NCBI RefSeq assembly: GCF_017591425.1
Contig: NW_024466607.1
Span: 18,608,501 to 18,672,500, forward strand
Length of the DNA: 64,000 bases
DNA from: Ochotona curzoniae
Taxonomy: Eukaryota; Chordata; Mammalia; Lagomorpha; Ochotonidae
Direction of reading: 5' to 3'
Shown here piece after piece: positions 32,986-44,808 of the stretch. The number at the start of each line of letters is the position of its first letter. Positions within the stretch are counted from its first letter, which is position 1. The notes beneath the pieces are model-generated. The model did not search any database. It was given only the letters and a program-made list of their open reading frames with translations, and was not told the DNA's origin. The position numbers and the translations under genes were made by a program.

Positions 32986-34055
32986 GTCCAACTTTTAGGC
33001 TTTCAGAGCATGGGAATTTGAAAATTAGAAAATTAGAACTGTGATCATTCATGGCAATAGCACTTCAGAAGATCCTAGAGGTTATGGTCTGTTTTAGCCA
33101 CTCTTGGTGTGGTTGAGGGAGAGGCCTCAGGGTGTCAGGCAGCACCCTGAATAACTGCGTTTCAGATTGCCAGAAGATACCAGATAAGACTGGCTTTACA
33201 GAGAAATCTGTGATCTGTCTACACGTTGCCAGAGATAGCAAGCTGCCACCTGAAGCTCCCAGTGCTGTCATTTTGCAGTCCAGAGGTGGGGAAATGGTAG
33301 TGGTAGGCATGAACGGTGATTAACAAGGAGTAAGTTGTCAGTGACGTGTGATGCCTAAACTCAAATGGGGGGTGCCTGCAGGTGTGGACTTGTGGTATGC
33401 AGTGTCAGGGGCCAAGGCATCATGGGTGACAGTGAAAGCACCCTGGGTGCCAGGCTGGACCCTGTTTAATTCAGGCATAGAAAACAGGGGCTCCAGGCTC
33501 AGGTGGGTTGCCTTTAGGGCAGAGCTACCTTCAGCCATCAGTCATCACAGAAACGTGTAAGAAAGAAGGGATATTGGTTACCTTGTGGATGCCTGCACCG
33601 GGGGTCTTGGGCAGGAGACTTGGGGCTCTGGGTTCAAGCAGAGATCTCTCCAAGTGGGACCTGCGTGGGCCCGTATCGGCACTGGACATCTCTTTGCTCA
33701 GCAGGGTGCTGCCTGACCTGACGTGACCACCTGGGGTCAGTAAGTGAGAGAGACTGGCAGGCGACTCTTCAGTGGCCCGCGCCCCTGCCAGCGTTCAGTT
33801 CTAGAAGATGCTCTGCCTTTCTCTTTGGCGGTGTTATGTCCTTGATCTCCACCTCCAGTTTTTTTGGAGGGGTGTTGGAGTTTCTCCCATGAGCCTCCAT
33901 GTCTCTGAACGTCTCTTCCGGCCTCACTGTGCAGCATGGAGAGTGACTCCATCAATCCTTCTTTTCACATGTTCATCTTCAGCTTGCTCTGTTCTATTCA
34001 GTCATTCAGTTAATTTGTACACATGTTAAAATGTACACACATATATACACATGCA
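32986..34055 (+). other. Intron 2, nothing recognised
   Basis: Unique sequence with no named repeat or exon. Confidence 0.45.
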
Positions 34056-34245
34056 TAGAGAATGGAAGAGACAAAGATCTTCCATCTGCTGGCTCACTCC
34101 CCACAAAGTCCCAAGCGTCTTGGGCCATCTCCAGTTGCTTTCCTAGATGCATAAGTCACAAGTGGAGCAGCCAAGAAGTAAACTGGTGCTCATATGGGAT
34201 GCTGGTGTTGGAAGCAGATGGCTTAACTTACTGTGGCAAAGCACA
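34056..34245 (-). mobile_element. Partial CSINE (minus)
   Basis: AAGATCTTCCATCTGCTGGC, then TCTTGGGCCATC, then GGTGCTCATATGGGATGCTG. An internal piece of the body is missing. Confidence 0.65.
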
Positions 34246-35590
34246 TGTCCCCTGTTCCTGTCATATTATTTATTTCGGGATTGTCACTCATTTCTACTTG
34301 AACTGTCCTGGCTTTCCCTGATCCTTAGCTCAGGATCGGATGGGCCTGTTTCCTGACACCCACAGTTGTGCAGCCTGACTCCCATCCTTGGCCCACACTT
34401 ATCCCAGGTGTAGCTGTGCCATGGGTTTGTTTCGCTTCTTTCTCATCTGTGTTCTCCACCTTATCAGAACGGTCCTTGTCCTCTAATTCCTGTGCGTAGG
34501 ACACTGAGAGATCATGGGGATGAAGGAAGGCCTTCCTAGAAGGATGCTTCTGGTTTTCCTGATCCCAGGGATGCAGGAGACTCAGCAGCAGGTGAGCAGT
34601 TAGGTCTGCCCAGTCCTGCCTGCTGGTCCACGTGGGCCAGTGGCAGGCAGTGGTGCCCATGTCCAAGATTTCTCCTTCTTTGTGGGGTAAGGAGAGAGGC
34701 TAGAGACTGTGGCGATTGGTGTATGTCTTCATTCCAGGGCCCACTGTGAGAGCACAGGGCAAACAGGCGTGCCTCTTTTTATGAGTAACAGCACTTCGCG
34801 CGTGAGCAGGGCCCTTAGAAATGACCATGGAATGTGAATATCTTTGGACAAGCTGCTGAACCCCTGAGCCTTGCTTCTCTTATTTCAGGCAAGGAAAAGC
34901 TGATTGCACCCACCAGGAAGAAGGAGGATACTGTGAGGATGAGGGGTGAGGTGGTGTTTTGGATGCTGCCCTGGGGAGTGAAGGCTTCAAACTCTGCAGC
35001 CCTGCTGTCTCTTGGGGACTAATGGCCACTTGGGTCCATGGAAGCAGCCCCGGGATCCCAGGACAAACTCAGCACCCTGACCTTTCCTGTGAGCTGGACA
35101 TGGTTCAGTGCTCCTGAGGGTGAAACCAGACAGCGACAACCCTGTGTATGCGGGAGCAAAACCTTTGAGTCCTAATCCCCGTCTGTACCTCCTGGTGGCC
35201 CGCCAGGCTGGTTGGGATGACTGGTCTCCTTCCTTGCTGAGGTTCTGTTATGTAAATCCCTTCTCAGAAGAAGCAGCCTCCAGGGGAGGCAGTACTCCTT
35301 TCTCCCGCTGAGGACAAATTGCGGATCCTGTTGTTAGCTCAGTGGGAGCCCTCTTGGAGTCTCTGGGAAGCCAGAGCCCCATTTTCTCAGCAGAGAAATT
35401 TTGATGAGTGTTGAGGAGGCCAGACCAGGGGGGCTGCAGTTTGTGTATCTCCTCCTACCCAAGCCTCCCCAACACCCTGCCTTCCAGCAGGGGCCGCTGT
35501 CACCATCAGGCAGTGATTGCAAGTATCTTCTGCAGGACCCCGGCTCTGCCGAATTTACCTCCTCTCACTGGGGCCTCCTGCTTCTGATCT
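34246..35590 (+). other. Intron 2, nothing recognised
   Basis: No exon. A short MIR-like phrase near 34835-34870 only. Confidence 0.4.
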
Positions 35591-35690
35591 AGACATGCTC
35601 CATGTCTTACATGCTGGGAAACTGAGGCGCAAGCAGTGAAGTGGCTTGCCTGAGGTCTGGCAGTCACTGAGTGACTCCTGGAGGGCCTAA
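35590..35690 (-). mobile_element. MIR fragment (minus)
   Basis: GGGAAACTGAGGCGCAAGCA then GTGGCTTGCCTGAGGTCTGG matches the reverse MIR 3' half. Confidence 0.6.
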
Positions 35691-37049
35691 GGGTGCAGGG
35701 GAGGGAAAAAGTAGCTTATTTAGTGTTGACCTGAAGTGTAAGGAGTTTGAGGGAGAGTTGTTACAGCAGCACGCAAGGTCCCACAATTGCTCACCACAGT
35801 GTGGAAGGTCCAAGAGACTTCTCGTGCCATCTTCCCAGGCACCATGGGGAGCAGGCATGGTTCTTCCATTGCTGAGACAGGGTCTGGTGCTCAGAGGCTA
35901 GGCCAGCACGTAGGGTCTGAACTTAGTTCTGTCCAATTCCAAGGGGCCCGATGCAGCCCCTTGTTGTGCTGTGCTGAGTCACCACCCAGTACCTGCCCCC
36001 CAACTGGAGGACCCTGGGTTCCCCAAACCCAGCTCTAGAGTGAAAGAAGTCGGAGTGATCTTGTATCCAGATTGTGTTTAGAGATGAGTGTGGCGGGAGC
36101 TCTTACTCTGTGCCCCGCTTCTCCTGCTGGGACAGCAAATGCACACCTTGCTCCCCCACATGATACAGCAGGGATGGGGGCAGTAGGGCCCCTGGGGTCA
36201 CCCAGGTGTCCGTGATGGCATCTGGCTGAGCTTGCCTGGGAGCTTTGGGATTCCATCCCTCAGAGGCTGCCCAGCTGTCCCAGCAGAGGAAGCCTTTAAG
36301 GTCTGCTGTTCCTGTCTCTTATCCCTGGTCCTGACAGCTCACCACGTGGCTGTGCTGTTGTGCCTGAAGCCTGAATGTGCTCGAGGGATGTGGGGACATG
36401 TTCCACCCACGTGGTCTCGGAGCTGCCTGAGCCCAGGGAGTTTCTCAGGGCAAGACCCCCCGGGCTTCTCTGGGGAAATCGGTATCACATTGCCCTGCCT
36501 GCACCTGGCTGGCTCCTCACCCCACTTCCTTCCTGCGATTGCTGCTGTTAGTCACAGGGTGGCAGCAAGAGTCAGATGCGGAGGCTGCAGCTTGGTTACC
36601 ATAGCTGTGGACAGAGCCAGGCTGGACACTGCAGCCCCTCCTGGAACCGGCGATGGCCTGTCCCCGCCAAGGCCTTGGCTGAAGCTTGCTGTCTCGGGTG
36701 GCCTTGTCTGCACTGCAGATTCGGGAGAGAGGGAGCGTTTTCCCTTTGGGTGAATACTGCTAATTGTACCCTTTGCTTTCTAATTAACCTGTTTTGCATC
36801 CAAACTCAGACCTTTCCTAAGTAATGCACAGCTGCCAGGAAAAAAAAGGAAGAGCCAGGGGTGAGGATAGGACCTGTGAGTGCCCCGGGAGCTGCCTACC
36901 TCAGTGTGCTTTCTGTACAGTGGGAAGAAGGGGAGCATCCGTATCACGAGGCTGTTGGGAAGGAGTAAGGCCATCATTGGTGGAAGAAACTAGATCTGAT
37001 TCTTTAAACGCCAATGTTGAGAGTCCGTGGAATTAGCAGATGGAAGGCA
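35691..37049 (+). other. Intron 2, GC-richer, nothing recognised
   Basis: Somewhat GC-richer than its neighbours. A weak reverse-MIR trace lies at about 35860-35945. No exon or CSINE. Confidence 0.4.
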
Positions 37050-37365
37050 TTTGGGGCCTGGCACAGTGATTCAGTGGCTAAATCCTCGCCTTGCACATGC
37101 ACCAGAATCCCATATGGTGCTGGATCATGTCCTGGCTGCTCCACTTCCTATGCTGCTCCCTGCTTATGGGAAAGCAGCAGAGGATGCTTCAAAGCTTTGC
37201 AGTCCTGCACTTGTGTGAGACACCTAGAAGAAGCTCCTGGCTACAGATGGGCTCAGCTCTGGCCATTGTGGCCGCTTGGGGCAGTGAACCAGTGGAAGAT
37301 CTTTGTCTCCTTTTCTCTCTGTACTTGCCTTTCCAATAAAAATAAATAAATCTTTTTTTTTTTAA
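37050..37365 (+). mobile_element. CSINE (plus), sense to the gene
   Basis: GGGGCCTGGCACAGTGATTC head, CCTCGCCTTGCACATGCACC, body, and CCAATAAAAATAAATAAATC tail with an AATAAA hexamer in the gene's sense direction. Confidence 0.85.
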
Positions 37366-37494
37366 AGAGAACTTTGGAGGATTTCCTCCTAATCTCTGGT
37401 ATACCCAACAGAGCCCTTCCTTCCTCCACCTGTTTTGCTCTCATCCACAGCGTTCTCCACAGCGTTCCCCACAGACCCTGTGCCCAGACCATCT

Positions 37495-37585
37495 GGGTTG
37501 GATTGTGACTCTGCTGTGCCCTGGACAGCTTTGGTAACTTGTACTTCCTTATCTATGAAGTGGGGAAAATGGAGGCTCTTTGAGG
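37495..37585 (+). mobile_element. MIR fragment (plus)
   Basis: GATTGTGACTCTGCTGTGCC then CCTTATCTATGAAGTGGGGA matches the MIR core and 3' part. Confidence 0.55.
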
Positions 37586-38714
37586 AAGCCTTGCTATGTT
37601 AATACAGGTTGAAGATTGCTTATCTGAAATGCTTGGGGAATGGATCCACTGCCTGTATGGAATATTGGTGCCACAGGTAGAGGCTTAGCTTGCAATGCCA
37701 TGGTGCCAGATCCTTGATTGATCTTTTTAAGACTAGAAGAATTTTTATCCAAGTGTGAAAATGCACACACCCAAGTATAGTTGAATGACTCAGTGCTATT
37801 TTTTTCCCCCATGAATGGGTGGCCAGCACAGCCACTTTTGTGTCAAAAACTCTAGGGAACAAAGCAGGGTGCCCCATGAGGTAGCTGTGTGTGAGTTGGA
37901 CTCACCAGGTGACGTTTGTGATGAAGGTGGAAATTGAGGTCTTGGAAGGGTTTGATCACACTGTCTTTGTTGATGAGTTCGTGATATTTTATAAATGAGC
38001 CCCAGATCTGCTGAGACCCCAGGTTTCTTCTGGTGGAGAAGGAAGACAGTTCCTCTTCATTAAGGTCCTATGGGACAGGAGATATCAGGACACAGAAGCA
38101 CTCAGTGACTTTGTGACTTTGGGCAGGTGTTGTCTGAGTGTCTGTGAAATGTCTGTGAAAGAGGACAACATTCCGGGGAGCATGGGATTGCATACAGAAG
38201 ACCTGACCCCAGCACTCAATAGAACAGCAAATGCTCCTCAGCCTTCTCTGGGATCCCCTGCTTGAAGACAGAGAGGAGGTGGGAGAAGCAGAAATGCACA
38301 GATAATTATTTTGTAGTTAGAGTAAACCTCCTCTCTGAGACGCGAGTGGCCTCCAGGTTTGTGGAACTTTGGAGTCACTCAAATCTAATGTTTTGGCCCA
38401 TGCTGATCAGGCATCTGCCATTGGTCAGGTGCTGAGCTCATGTTGTTATTTAGGGATCACAAACAAGACAAAAGTGGCCTGGAATGGGTTTAGTTTGGAG
38501 GGGACAGGCACTGGATGATGCTGAAGAAGCAGAGTGACTAATGAAGAGAACTGTAAAGCAGCTCTAGTCCGTCCAAGGAACTTTTTAAAACATGACCCAC
38601 AGTAGGAACTGTATTTACCTGGCAAACTGTTGTGCGCGCATGTGTGTGTGTGTGCAGCAGTTTTGGGTCCTTATGTGCATTGTTCTGATCTGTACATATG
38701 TGTGTATTATAGTT
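37586..38714 (+). other. Intron 2, old-repeat traces
   Basis: Weak MIR-like phrase at about 38097-38160 and L2-like phrase at about 38400-38480. A GT-rich spot at about 38640-38655. No exon. Confidence 0.35.
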
Positions 38715-38990
38715 TGTTTTTATTTATTTGAGACTTGGCAGGGGAGGGAAGGTCACTTTCATCTGTTGGTTTGCTGCCTAGTGCTGTAACAGGTGGGGCT
38801 GAGCTAAGCTGAAGCCAGGAACCAGTCCATGAATTCCAGCCAGGTCTCCCATAGAGTTGACAGGGACTCAGATACTTGAGCCACCATCTCAGGGTTCTCA
38901 TTCAGAAGAAGCTGGATTGGAAGTGGCGGCAGGACTCAGTTCTAGGCACTCTGATAAGGGCTGTGGATATCTTGAATGATGACAGTCCAC
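38715..38990 (-). mobile_element. CSINE (minus), diverged
   Basis: TTTTTATTTATTTGAGACTT tail, CATCTGTTGGTTTGCTGCC, AGGTCTCCCATAGAGTTGAC and reverse body. Confidence 0.65.
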
Positions 38991-39478
38991 TGTGTCCCAA
39001 GGCTTGCTCCTGCACTGGTATTTTTAATCTATATGAATACACTGGAAATTTGTACCCACTCCATCACTTTTGTTGCCTCTTTTTGGGTTGCCACTTGGCA
39101 ATCTGGAAAACTTCTAGATAATACTTCACCTGTTCTGCTGAGGTCTGACTGGTGCACTTGTCTTGGTAGTGAATTGCAGTTAATTCAGAGTCTTTTGTGG
39201 ATGGCATGGGCCTGCAGCCAGGGAGGAGTTGGAAGGTCTGTCGTGTGGTTGACCATAATCACATGCCCAGTGCTAGACCGAAGCCTGACTTGTAAGCTTG
39301 AGTATTTCTTGGTCAATGATTGCTAGGGAGCATGTGTTTGTAGATATGCCCTGGCATCTACGAGAGTTGATGAACAAAATGACTCTGTCAGTCCAGAGCC
39401 CTAGTGTAAATGCTGTTTCCCAATCAATTAATTATTTTCACATTTTGTTAAGTCTCTACTAAATACCATTTTTGTTTA
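38991..39478 (+). other. Intron 2, nothing recognised
   Basis: Unique sequence between two SINEs, no exon. Confidence 0.45.
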
Positions 39479-39815
39479 ACAAATGTTTATTTATTTGAAA
39501 GTTGGAGTTACAGAAAAGAGAGACAGACACCACAGAGGGGAGGGAATGAGGGAATTGAGAGAAGGAAGGAAGGAGAGAGAGAGAAAGAGATCTGCCACTG
39601 GCTCAATCCCCAAATGGTTGTAACAGCTAGAGCTGGGCCAGGTCAAAGCTAGGAACCCAGAACTCGGTCTGGGTTGCCCTTCTGGGTCTCAGGAACCCAA
39701 GTACTCCGGCTGTCTTCTGCAGGCTTCCCAGACCCTCCACAGGGAGCTGAATTGAAAGAGTTGAAACTCAAGTCAACATTTTCAGGGGGGGATGTTGACA
39801 TTGCATGCCTGTTTT
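39479..39815 (-). mobile_element. CSINE (minus), with expanded GA block
   Basis: AAATGTTTATTTATTTGAAA tail, an unusually long GA-rich segment (about 39515-39592), then GATCTGCCACTGGCTCAATC and reverse body. Confidence 0.7.
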
Positions 39816-39917
39816 AAAAAACATGCTGTTTTGAAAAAAAGAGTAGAAAAGCTTTAGAATTGTGCAGGGTGCTAGTCCAAGTGTGCAAATATAACCACTT
39901 CTTTAAAAAATAACAAC

Positions 39918-40212
39918 AGGGCTAACATTGTAGCCTTGCAGATACAGCCACTGTCTGCAGTGTTGGCAAATCATACAGTGCCTCTTTGAGTCTGAGTTAT
40001 TCAATTTCCAATCCAGATCTCCTGGTCATGCCTGGGAAAAGCATGGACGATGGCTGAATACTCGGGCCTCTGACACCCATGTGAGAGACCCGGCTGAAGC
40101 TCCTGGCTCATGACTTCAGGCCTGCCTACTGTGGGTATCTGGGGAAATGAACCATTAGGTGGAAGATCATCTTCTCTTTCTCTGTAATTCTTTAAAATAT
40201 TTTTTAAAAAAA
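39918..40212 (+). mobile_element. CSINE (plus), older type
   Basis: CAGGGCTAACATTGTAGCCT head, CAGTGTTGGCAAATCATACA, body, and an A-rich tail ending TTTTTAAAAAA. Confidence 0.65.
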
Positions 40213-40224
40213 TGTCAATAAGCA

Positions 40225-40362
40225 ATTTAGGGAGTTTTTGTTATTACCCCCAAATTTACAAGTAAGAATCCAGGTTCATGGAGGTTAAGTAATATGCCCA
40301 AGAAGCAAGCAATGGAATCATCTTTGAATCTGAAACTTTTCGGCTTGGAAAGTTGTATTCTT
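40225..40362 (-). mobile_element. MIR fragment (minus)
   Basis: CCAAATTTACAAGTAAGAAT, then GGTTAAGTAATATGCCCAAG, and AATGGAATCATCTTTGAATC follow the reverse MIR order. Confidence 0.6.
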
Positions 40363-40365
40363 AAA

Positions 40366-40650
40366 AATTAATGAATGAATTTATTTGGAATGTACAGAGG
40401 GACATATCTGTCTTGCCTTCCGGCTCACTCCTCAAATGCCTGTGACATCCGGAGGTAAGACAGGCCCAGGGAGGTCCATGCAGGTCTCGGTGTGGGTGGT
40501 ATGAACCCCATCTCTTTGGGCCATCATCACTGCCTCCCAGCAGCTGTATGAGCAGGAAGCTGTGCTTGTGAGCAGAGCTGGGAAGCAAATATAGACATTG
40601 CAGTACAGGACATGGGCCTCCTAGACAGTGTTGTCACTGCTGCCTGCCCC
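40366..40650 (-). mobile_element. CSINE (minus), diverged
   Basis: AATGAATGAATTTATTTGGA tail, CCTTCCGGCTCACTCCTC, AGGTCTCGGTGTGGGTGG and a reverse head ending GCTGCCTGCCCC. Confidence 0.6.
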
Positions 40651-41289
40651 AGGAGCTTGTATTTTTAAATTGTGCAATTTGGTAGCATAAATGTGAAATT
40701 AGCATGGTCTGTAGTCCTGAATGATGGTTGGCTCCCAGCCTGTGGCCACGGTGTGCCTGTGTAACTTCTTTCCGTTCAGGAAGCCTGTCCTGAGGGTGGC
40801 TGTCACTGTCCGCTATTTGCTCTTCTGGGCACATTTACCCATCTGTCTTGGAGAGGAGCCTGGCCGTATGAGGTCCCATCGGAGTCCTTTGCTATTACAT
40901 GTGTGAGGTCGCACAGCATGCTGTGAGACCTGGGACTGTGTTGCAGATGTACGCCTCACTCCTGTGAACAAAAGCTTCTTCCGTCCTCATGGCCAGTCCT
41001 TCCATAGGGGGACACCTCGTGCTTGCCAGCAACTTGGCTTGACCTTCATGGTGTTTCCTGACATCCACTATGTTTCTGTGGATTAATTGACTTTATTATT
41101 TTAAGCTTAAATAAAACTATTTAAAAGGAAACTTCATATCAGTGCTAAAAATAAATAAACCAATGTCACCTGCCATTGTGGAAGCAGCTACTTTGAAAAC
41201 AAAACCACAGTGATCAATTTTATGTGGTTACTTTTGTCTACTGAAGGCTTTGCTGGAGGCCTTGGTCTTTTATTTGTGTATTTTTAAAA
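40651..41289 (+). other. Intron 2, nothing recognised
   Basis: The right part (41070-41290) is AT-rich and unique. No exon. Confidence 0.4.
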
Positions 41290-41655
41290 ATGTGTGTGCT
41301 TTTTATTTATTTGAAAAACAGGGGTTAGAGAAATCTTCCATCTGCTAGGTTACTCTCCAGTTATACACAACATCTGGGAGTGGGCCAGGCAGAAGCCAGA
41401 GGCCTGGGTTTCCCATGTTGGTGTCAGGGATACATCCAACTGAGCCATCACCTGCTGTCCATCTGGGTACATCTTCGCAGGAACCTGGAAGGAGAAGCAG
41501 AGCTGAGCTTTTTTCTCGGGCGCTCTAGTACAGGATACAGATGTGGAGTGATTTGGAGAAGTGCTTTTATCTGTCAGGGTGTGACAGACCAGGCTGGGGT
41601 ACCAAAAGCAGCTTTGGAATCTTATGGCTTAACCCAGTGCTTTTACCGGCAGCTT
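41290..41655 (-). mobile_element. CSINE (minus), diverged
   Basis: CTTTTTATTTATTTGAAAAA tail, GAAATCTTCCATCTGCTAGG, GGTTTCCCATGTTGGTGTCA, and head ending GGCTTAACCCAGTGC. It is longer than usual, so an internal insertion is likely. Confidence 0.55.
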
Positions 41656-41740
41656 CTGCAAAGCTGGCCCAGGCAGAGCTGACCTCCAAGGCAGTGTGCA
41701 TGACCATGGTAGCTGCAGGCTGTCTGGAAGCTGCAGAAGG

Positions 41741-41755
41741 GTGTGTGTGTGTGTT

Positions 41756-41817
<62 letters not shown>
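41741..41817 (+). repeat. Interrupted (GT)n microsatellite
   Basis: GT run with two TTT interruptions, about 77 bp. Overlapping Cys/Val and His/Thr ORFs are artefacts. Confidence 0.95.
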
Positions 41818-41818
<1 letters not shown>

Positions 41819-42036
41819 AGGGGAAGGGGGGAGGGAGGTGGGAGAGCGGTGTTTTTTGTGGCTCTGCCTGCTTTGCCTCTCAAGAGCATCTAACTTTTGT
41901 TCACATCTATTGGCCTGAACCAATTATGTGAGAGACTTTACATGAGATTAGCCCAGCCGAGCCCCTCCTTACCTCCAGATGCATCAAAACCATGTGAGAT
42001 AGGAAACAACAACAACAACAAAAACAAGCATCCTTG

Positions 42037-42352
42037 GGCCTGGCGCAGTAGTCTAACAGCTAAAGTCCTCACCTTGTATGCCTAGGATCCCATATGGGTG
42101 CTGGCCCTAATCCTGGTAGTTGTGCTTCTCATCCAGCTCCCTGCTTGTGGCCTGAGAGGGCAGTCAAGGACAGCCCCAAGCCTTGGGACCTTGCACCCAT
42201 GTGGTAGACCTGCATGAAGCCCCAGGCTCCTGGCTTTAGATCAGCGCAGCTCTGACCATTGCAGCCACTTATGGAGTGAATCAGCAGATAGATCTTCCTC
42301 TCTGCATATTTGATTTTCCAGTGAAACTAAAATAAATCTTTACAAAAATACG
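42037..42352 (+). mobile_element. CSINE (plus) with target duplications
   Basis: GGGCCTGGCGCAGTAGTCTA head, AAAATAAATCTTTACAAAAA tail. AGCATCCTTG flanks it at 42027-42036 and 42353-42362. A short CAA repeat precedes it (about 42008-42022). Confidence 0.9.
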
Positions 42353-42399
42353 AGCATCCTTGTTTGAACTGCTAGAGGCTGGAGTGACTTACACAGCAG

Positions 42400-42715
42400 C
42401 AGATAGTGAAGGCATTCGCTGTATGAATCTGCTTGAACTACTGTGGCCTAAGCAACTAAGGGTTTATTTTCTCATAGCCCTGGAGGCCACAAGTCCAGCA
42501 TGAAGGGTGCTCTTGGAGTTTTCCTGGAGACGGCTCTCTTCCTGACCTGCTTGTTGTGCTCTCCATGGCCTCCCCTCTGTTGGCAGGTATAGAGAAAGCA
42601 GCACTGGGTCTCTTCCGCTTGTCAGAACCCCAGCATAAAAGTCTGTAGCCTCATTGCTGTGACCTTATTGAACATTCATTACCCCAAATACCATCATACT
42701 GGGGGCTGTGGGCAA
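42400..42715 (+). mobile_element. Ancient interspersed repeat of uncertain family
   Basis: GGGTTTATTTTCTCATAGCC, CTGGAGGCCACAAGTCCAGC and GACCTTATTGAACATTC, then CCCCAAATACCATCATACTG, follow a common mammalian repeat with the TTTATTTTCTCACAGTTCTG phrase. I cannot name the family safely. Confidence 0.5.
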
Positions 42716-44100
42716 GGTAGAGAGGGATAGCACAGAGCCTGTAGTACTCAGCAGCATCATTCAGTTCTTTGCAAATCAGCAGAGGTCTTCCCCACCCCAG
42801 CCCCCCAGCACTGAGCTTGAGAGGTGTCCTCTCGAAGTGAGGGGATGACATGGCTCAACGCAGATGTGATTTTGTGGGAGCGGAAAGGAAGGAGGGAGTT
42901 CTGTGTGTCAGGACCATTGAGATGCTCCTTGGTGAGCACCTGCCTTGTCATCACAGCCTTTGGATGTTCTACAGGGAGGAGAGAGAATTAACAGAGAATT
43001 TTAAGAGCAGCTGCCATTTTAGAAGGAAATGGCCACCCGAGGTGGGAAACACAGCTCCTTCCTGGTGTTGGAATAACTGGAGATTTTCAGTCCTGTACTG
43101 TCCCTCCTCTCTACTTGGCTCCCCTAGTCTGGCTGCTCAATGCTTGGTGATTCTCTGACAGCGGTTTGAGGAATACTAGGAGCCTCCCGACATAGTGTTT
43201 CTTCTGCCTTTTGTTTGGTTTCTCTAGAGAATGTGTTCTCTGGCAACAGCTGTGGGTTGCCTGGGATGCAATGCAACCAGATCTGCAGACCTGTGAATGT
43301 AGCTCCTTGTGTGAGCTATTGTATATCAGATGCCTCCTCTGGAAATTTTGTTCCGGACTGCCTTGAAAATGATTTTGTTATTGATTCTGTCTTTGAACAA
43401 TACACTAGAGCTCCTCACTTGTGGGGAAGAAAGGAGTACTTCTGGGAACTTGCAGGATAGTATGCAGGGGTGGGAGGGGAGAAGCGAGCCGTTTCCCGTG
43501 TCTAGGCCACTCTAACAGAACCCTGTTGTGCTTCCTCTCTGTGCTATAAACCAACTCCCCGCCTCCTCCTTCCCTCCCCCCCCCCCACTTTCCCTTTTAG
43601 CATAAAACCTCATTTTGGGATGGACAAGAGTAGCATCTATGCTAAACGGCCTTGGTGGGCTCAGATAGCTCCCCTTGGTCCTCCATGTTTGGTGCTATGG
43701 CCAGATTCCCAAGTGACACCAACCACTGTTTCTGAGTAGTTTGTAGTGGTGAAGACAGAGCACCTTTTCTGAGCAGTGTCCTTCCCCTGTTCGGCCAGCA
43801 AGTACTGCTTGAACTTAGGTTTCTGGGTGCTCTCTGTCAGACCCTCCCTTTTGCATAGGTGCCAATCAAGTAGACTGTGTCTTTGCCCCCTGATGGCTGT
43901 CAGGGGTGTTCACATATATTGCTTTTGTCCTAATTCTTGGCATCTTAAGTCATACTTTCTTTCCTGTTGAAGTCATCTAGGGCCATCTGGGATATATTGT
44001 GTTTAGTATTATCAAAGTCATATTCCGTGTAGTTGAAATGTATCTGGTAGTAGAGAAGGTGGTGGTATGGGGCAGTGTAAGTCAAGAAGGACAGATATGG
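42716..44100 (+). other. Intron 2, C-run, nothing recognised
   Basis: A C-rich run at about 43558-43588. No exon or named repeat. Confidence 0.4.
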
Positions 44101-44411
44101 ACTTGGCGTGATGGCTCAGTGGCTGAATCTTGCCCTTGCAAGCACCCGGATCCTCTACGGGCATCAGTTCATGTCCCGGCTACTCCACTTCCCAGCCAGC
44201 TCCCTGCTTGTGTCCTGGGAAAACAGTGGAGGATGGCCCAAAGCCTTGGGATTCTGCACTCAATTGGCAGACCTGAAAGAAGTTCCTGGCTCCTGGCTTT
44301 GGATTGGCTCATCTCTGACTGCTGCCACCATTTGGAGAGTGAACCAGTGATGGGTTTTCTCTCCATCTTTTCTTAAATCTGATCTGCTTTTCCAATTAAA
44401 AAAAAAAAACG
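44101..44411 (+). mobile_element. CSINE (plus)
   Basis: ACTTGGCGTGATGGCTCAGT head, CCCGGATCCTCTACGGGCAT, body, TTCCAATTAAAAAAAAAA tail. The usual AATAAATC motif is lost. Confidence 0.8.
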
Positions 44412-44808
44412 AAAACAAATGAAATTAATCTCTCGTTTCTTGTGTGCTGGGTGGGTAAAGGGTCTGGAGACAAATGGGGCTGACTTCAAAGTCCCATGGC
44501 CTTGTTGCCCTTAGTGGTTGATTCTGTGTGTTATCATCTAGCAACTGGTTTCGAAGTGTTATAACATTTAAAATATCTTCTTTGTCTAATGAAACCTACC
44601 TGTTTTGAAAAACAATACCTACACACACGAAATTGCTCTTTTCCCTGGAGAGGACTCAGGCTTATGTAATTTGGGGGAAGAAGCACTTTATGAGAAGGAA
44701 CACGAAATTATGAGCAGGAAAGAAATCACAACACGTTATTTATGTAACGTTATTTATATAACAGATACACCGCAAACATGACAAAATGGAGAACGTAGCC
44801 TAGCATTA
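44412..44808 (+). other. Intron 2, possible MIR, AT-rich edge
   Basis: A MIR-like stretch at about 44450-44545 (GGGCTGACTTCAAAGTCCCA). At 44738-44764, GTTATTTATGTAACGTTATTTATATAACAG contains near-repeats of TAACGTTATTTAT-type sequence. No exon. Confidence 0.35.

Noticed and set aside
36232..36753. 173-codon plus-strand ORF in GC-richer intron
   Set aside because: No domain, several overlapping frames open, and no splice or promoter support.
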